This document shows, in pieces, positions 14,699-16,902 of a stretch of DNA of 16,902 nt; within the stretch, counting starts at the first letter, position 1; every line of letters begins with the position of its first letter. The notes beneath the pieces are model-generated. The model searched no databases. It was not told the origin of the DNA and saw nothing but the letters and a program-made list of their open reading frames with translations. A program made the translations under genes and the position numbers. The DNA is from Campylobacterales bacterium (lineage in GTDB: Bacteria; Campylobacterota; Campylobacteria; Campylobacterales; QNZT01), in contig JALWKJ010000118.1 of assembly GCA_027081495.1 (NCBI GenBank), positions 1-16,902 of the forward strand, given 5' to 3'.

Positions 14699-15192
14699 TT
14701 TTCCACTCTTCCGCCAAATCTAAAAGCCCTTTTATAAAACCCTTTCGTAAGATCCGAAATAGTGACGCTGCGAGCTTTGCCGCTTGAGGCATGAATGAAT
14801 TTACCGTATCCCAAATATATGCCGCTGTGATTTATTTCGCCTTTGCCGCTTGTGTCGAAAAAAACTATATCGCCCTCCAAAAGTTTTGAAATATCCAAAA
14901 TTTTGACAAACTTCGACTGATCTTTCGCTCTTCTTGGGATCTTTTTGTTTAATGCGTTTTTATAGACATAACATACAAATCCCGAACAATCAAATCCCCT
15001 CTCATCCATACCGCCGTATCTATATGGAGTTCCGAGTTTCGATTTTGCGAGATATATCAGTTTTTGTCGATTTGATTCGAACGCATTTTCATATTTATCA
15101 AAATGTTTAGAATCGTTATTTTCGGGTGTAAAACTCAAAAAGCATCCCTCAAGCGACAATGAAATAAAAATATATATTAAAATCTTTAACAT
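14695..15192 (-). CDS. NlpC/P60-family lipoprotein (peptidoglycan endopeptidase)
   Basis: A 165-residue protein with a lipoprotein signal peptide ending LEGC (C17; Glu at -2 is unusual for a lipobox). Residues about 42-163 are an NlpC/P60 domain with the expected catalytic residues: C69 in RGFDCSGF, H122 in NHSGIYLG and H134 in KFIHASS. This resembles Spr/MepS-type D,L-endopeptidases that cut peptide cross-links in the periplasm. The length is typical. It is the first gene of a two-gene minus-strand operon with the flavoprotein. No Shine-Dalgarno precedes the ATG; instead a TATAAT box (complement of 15199-15204) ends 6 bases before it, so the mRNA may be leaderless. No later Met would keep the signal peptide. 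Confidence 0.87.
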   Translation of the reverse strand: MLKILIYIFISLSLEGCFLSFTPENNDSKHFDKYENAFESNRQKLIYLAKSKLGTPYRYGGMDERGFDCSGFVCYVYKNALNKKIPRRAKDQSKFVKILDISKLLEGDIVFFDTSGKGEINHSGIYLGYGKFIHASSGKARSVTISDLTKGFYKRAFRFGGRVEK

Positions 15193-15255
15193 TCACAAAT
15201 TATACTCAATTTTGGTGTATAATAGATTTAGGATTTTAAAAATAAAGGCATTTTC
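15193..15255. promoter_or_regulatory. Divergent promoters with two TATAAT boxes
   Basis: Perfect TATAAT -10 boxes lie on both strands: 15199-15204 (minus, towards the NlpC/P60 gene) and 15218-15223 (plus, towards the VWA gene, in GTGTATAAT). Neither has a good -35. The plus-strand transcript would have a leader of about 26 bases with AAAGG at 15244-15248, 7 bases before the ATG at 15256. Confidence 0.6.
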
Positions 15256-16902
15256 ATGAAAACGGTTATACTGCTTATAACAACCTCGCTTTTTTTGTTT
15301 GCCATGTCGCAAAAACAGGGCGATAAAAAGATCGACGACTGGGAATATAATCAAACCATACAAACAGCCGACAAAGGCTCTTTTAAAAACTCGAGAATTC
15401 TCTATAACTCGATAGCCGCCTCGCCCGCGATGAAGAGCATGAACTTTAAAGCTTCAAGTTTGGGCTTTGCGACCGGAGGCGCGAAAGACGCCGACAATTT
15501 TTATGAAAATATAAAAAAAGGATACCTTCCGAAAATAAAAAGCATAACTTACGAGGGCGTTTTTTACGATCACTATTTTGATACGCCAAAAGATAACCAT
15601 GAATGCAAAGAGCTTTTTTGCCCAAGCTACTCTACCGCGATAGCAAAAAATCTTTTTTTAGAAGAAAAAGAACGATACCTCTTAGTCGGTCTAAACTCGA
15701 ATATAAAAGCGGCGGATTTTGCCAGAAAAAAGATAAATCTCGTAGTGGTTTTGGATATATCCGGTTCTATGAGTTCGGCTTTTGACAGATACTACTACGA
15801 CCGCAAAAATAAAGAAAAACAAAAAGAGCGAAATCGAAAATCGAAAATGCAAGTCGCAAATAGATCCCTAACCCAAATGTTAAACCGTTTAAAAGACGAC
15901 GACTCTTTGGGAATCGTTCTTTTTGACAGCGTATCGTATCTCGCAAAACCTCTAAGAAGCGTAAGAGCGACCGATATGCAAGCGATAAAAGAGCATATTT
16001 TAAAACTAAAACCAAAAGGAGGAACGAATTGGAGCGAAGGCTACAAAAAGGGAGTAAAACTTTTTGAAAAATTATCTACCCTAAAAAGAGATCCCAAAGA
16101 GTATGAAAACAGAATCATCTTTATAACGGACGCTATGCCAAATAGAGGCGAACTTAGTGAAAAAGGACTTTTCGGTATGGTTGACAATGCCGCAAAAGAG
16201 GGCATATACACCACTTTCATAGGAGTCGGCATAGATTTTAACGCCGATCTACTCGAGAGAGTATCCAAAACAAAAGGCGCGAATTACTACAGCGTCCATT
16301 CAAACGAAGATTTTAAAAAAAGGCTTGACGAAGAGTTCGATTATATGATAACGCCTTTGGTTTTTGATCTAAAACTCTCTCTTGAGAGTAAATCTTATGA
16401 GATAGAATCGGTTTACGGCTCTGCGCAAGCGGATAAAGCCGCAAATACTCTTTTTTATGTAAACACCCTCTTTCCAAGCCCTACGAAAGATAAAAGCTCA
16501 AGGGGTTCGGCTATCGTCGTAAAACTCAAAAAAATAGGCGATGGAAAAGATTTAAAATTGACGGCGAGTTATAAAGATAGAGCCGGAAAATCCCACAAAA
16601 ACGCTAAAGTCGTAAAATTCAAAAATCTTCCCTTATATTACGATAACGGCGCGATAGAAAAAGCGATACTCTTAAGCCGTTATGTCACTCTTATACAAAA
16701 TTGGCTGATCGACGAAAGAAGAGTCTGCAACGACGATATCAGACCGCCCGTTGATATCATACCTTTTTATAAAACCGCGCAAAGCGACCCCTCAAAAAGA
16801 GAGGAGTTTGCTTATATAAAAACATGGGAGAGAAAATCTTGTCCTTTAAATGTGACGAAAATGTATAAAACGGCATTTAAAGTTCTTTCCAAAAAATTTG
16901 AA
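15256..16902 (+). CDS. Secreted VWA-domain protein (3' end beyond the window)
   Basis: The frame is open from ATG 15256 to the last base, 549 codons with no stop, so the gene is partial only because the window ends. It starts with a signal peptide (MKTVILLITTSLFLFAMS). Residues about 75-165 resemble the region preceding VWA in YfbK-type proteins (NFYENIKKGYLPKIKSITYE). The VWA domain (about 160-360) has a complete MIDAS: D167-I-S169-G-S171, then the Thr of GGTNWSEG and the Asp of FITDAMPN, so metal-dependent ligand binding is likely. A beta-rich segment and a further helical region with several Cys follow. It is likely a periplasmic or surface protein. It is divergently transcribed from the NlpC/P60 gene. 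No partner MoxR ATPase is visible in the window. Confidence 0.85.
   Translation, partial: MKTVILLITTSLFLFAMSQKQGDKKIDDWEYNQTIQTADKGSFKNSRILYNSIAASPAMKSMNFKASSLGFATGGAKDADNFYENIKKGYLPKIKSITYEGVFYDHYFDTPKDNHECKELFCPSYSTAIAKNLFLEEKERYLLVGLNSNIKAADFARKKINLVVVLDISGSMSSAFDRYYYDRKNKEKQKERNRKSKMQVANRSLTQMLNRLKDDDSLGIVLFDSVSYLAKPLRSVRATDMQAIKEHILKLKPKGGTNWSEGYKKGVKLFEKLSTLKRDPKEYENRIIFITDAMPNRGELSEKGLFGMVDNAAKEGIYTTFIGVGIDFNADLLERVSKTKGANYYSVHSNEDFKKRLDEEFDYMITPLVFDLKLSLESKSYEIESVYGSAQADKAANTLFYVNTLFPSPTKDKSSRGSAIVVKLKKIGDGKDLKLTASYKDRAGKSHKNAKVVKFKNLPLYYDNGAIEKAILLSRYVTLIQNWLIDERRVCNDDIRPPVDIIPFYKTAQSDPSKREEFAYIKTWERKSCPLNVTKMYKTAFKVLSKKFE

Overview
The window looks like chromosomal DNA of a Campylobacterota (epsilonproteobacterial) species, probably free-living. 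It is AT-rich, uses AAA, ATA and AGA heavily, and is tightly packed, with an ATGA overlap, a 29-base overlap and a 9-base gap between neighbouring genes. The protein set also fits: FecR-domain proteins, SPOR/TPR outer-membrane proteins, CHASE2 cyclases and large cadherin-like lipoproteins. The species cannot be named from sequence alone.

Layout. Bases 1-392 hold no confident gene. Bases 1-174 differ in composition from the rest, carry four small hairpins and an open frame ending at 162, and end in a single CRISPR-repeat-like unit (140-174). An AT-rich leader with spaced GTGTA motifs follows. Bases 393-2981 are a two-gene operon: a secreted SPOR/TPR/beta-barrel outer-membrane protein, then a FecR-domain periplasmic protein with an unassigned beta-rich C-terminus. 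It closes with a terminator that overlaps the last codons. At 3090-3968, behind an 18-bp perfect palindrome, lies a three-domain fusion: thioredoxin-type arsenate reductase, BFD-like [2Fe-2S] domain and a small Cys-containing duplicated domain. It converges on a 1665-residue lipoprotein (3977-8974, minus strand) with 9 cadherin-like repeats, two PKD-like domains, a seven-repeat FG-GAP propeller and two C-terminal DUF1566/Lcl domains.

Divergent from the giant lipoprotein is an overlapping pair: a membrane CHASE2 class III adenylate cyclase (9082-11226) and a three-domain enzyme (11198-13552) joining a class II cAMP phosphodiesterase, a GAF domain and an HD-GYP domain. One gene should make cAMP and the next destroy it, while also carrying a c-di-GMP phosphodiesterase module. 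On the minus strand, 13568-15192 encodes a HI0933/YhiN-type flavoprotein and an NlpC/P60 lipoprotein with a 4-base overlap. Divergent from these, a secreted VWA-domain protein starts at 15256 and runs off the window.

How the genes may work together (inference): most encode envelope proteins. The cyclase/phosphodiesterase pair is the likely signalling core, sensing something in the periplasm through CHASE2 and setting cAMP. The giant adhesin-like lipoprotein shares its upstream region, and the FecR/outer-membrane pair lies a few kilobases away. The most interesting items are the cAMP synthesis/degradation pair with its c-di-GMP link, the three-domain arsenate reductase with its operator-like palindrome, the Slam-like barrel/FecR pair, and the odd first 174 bases.
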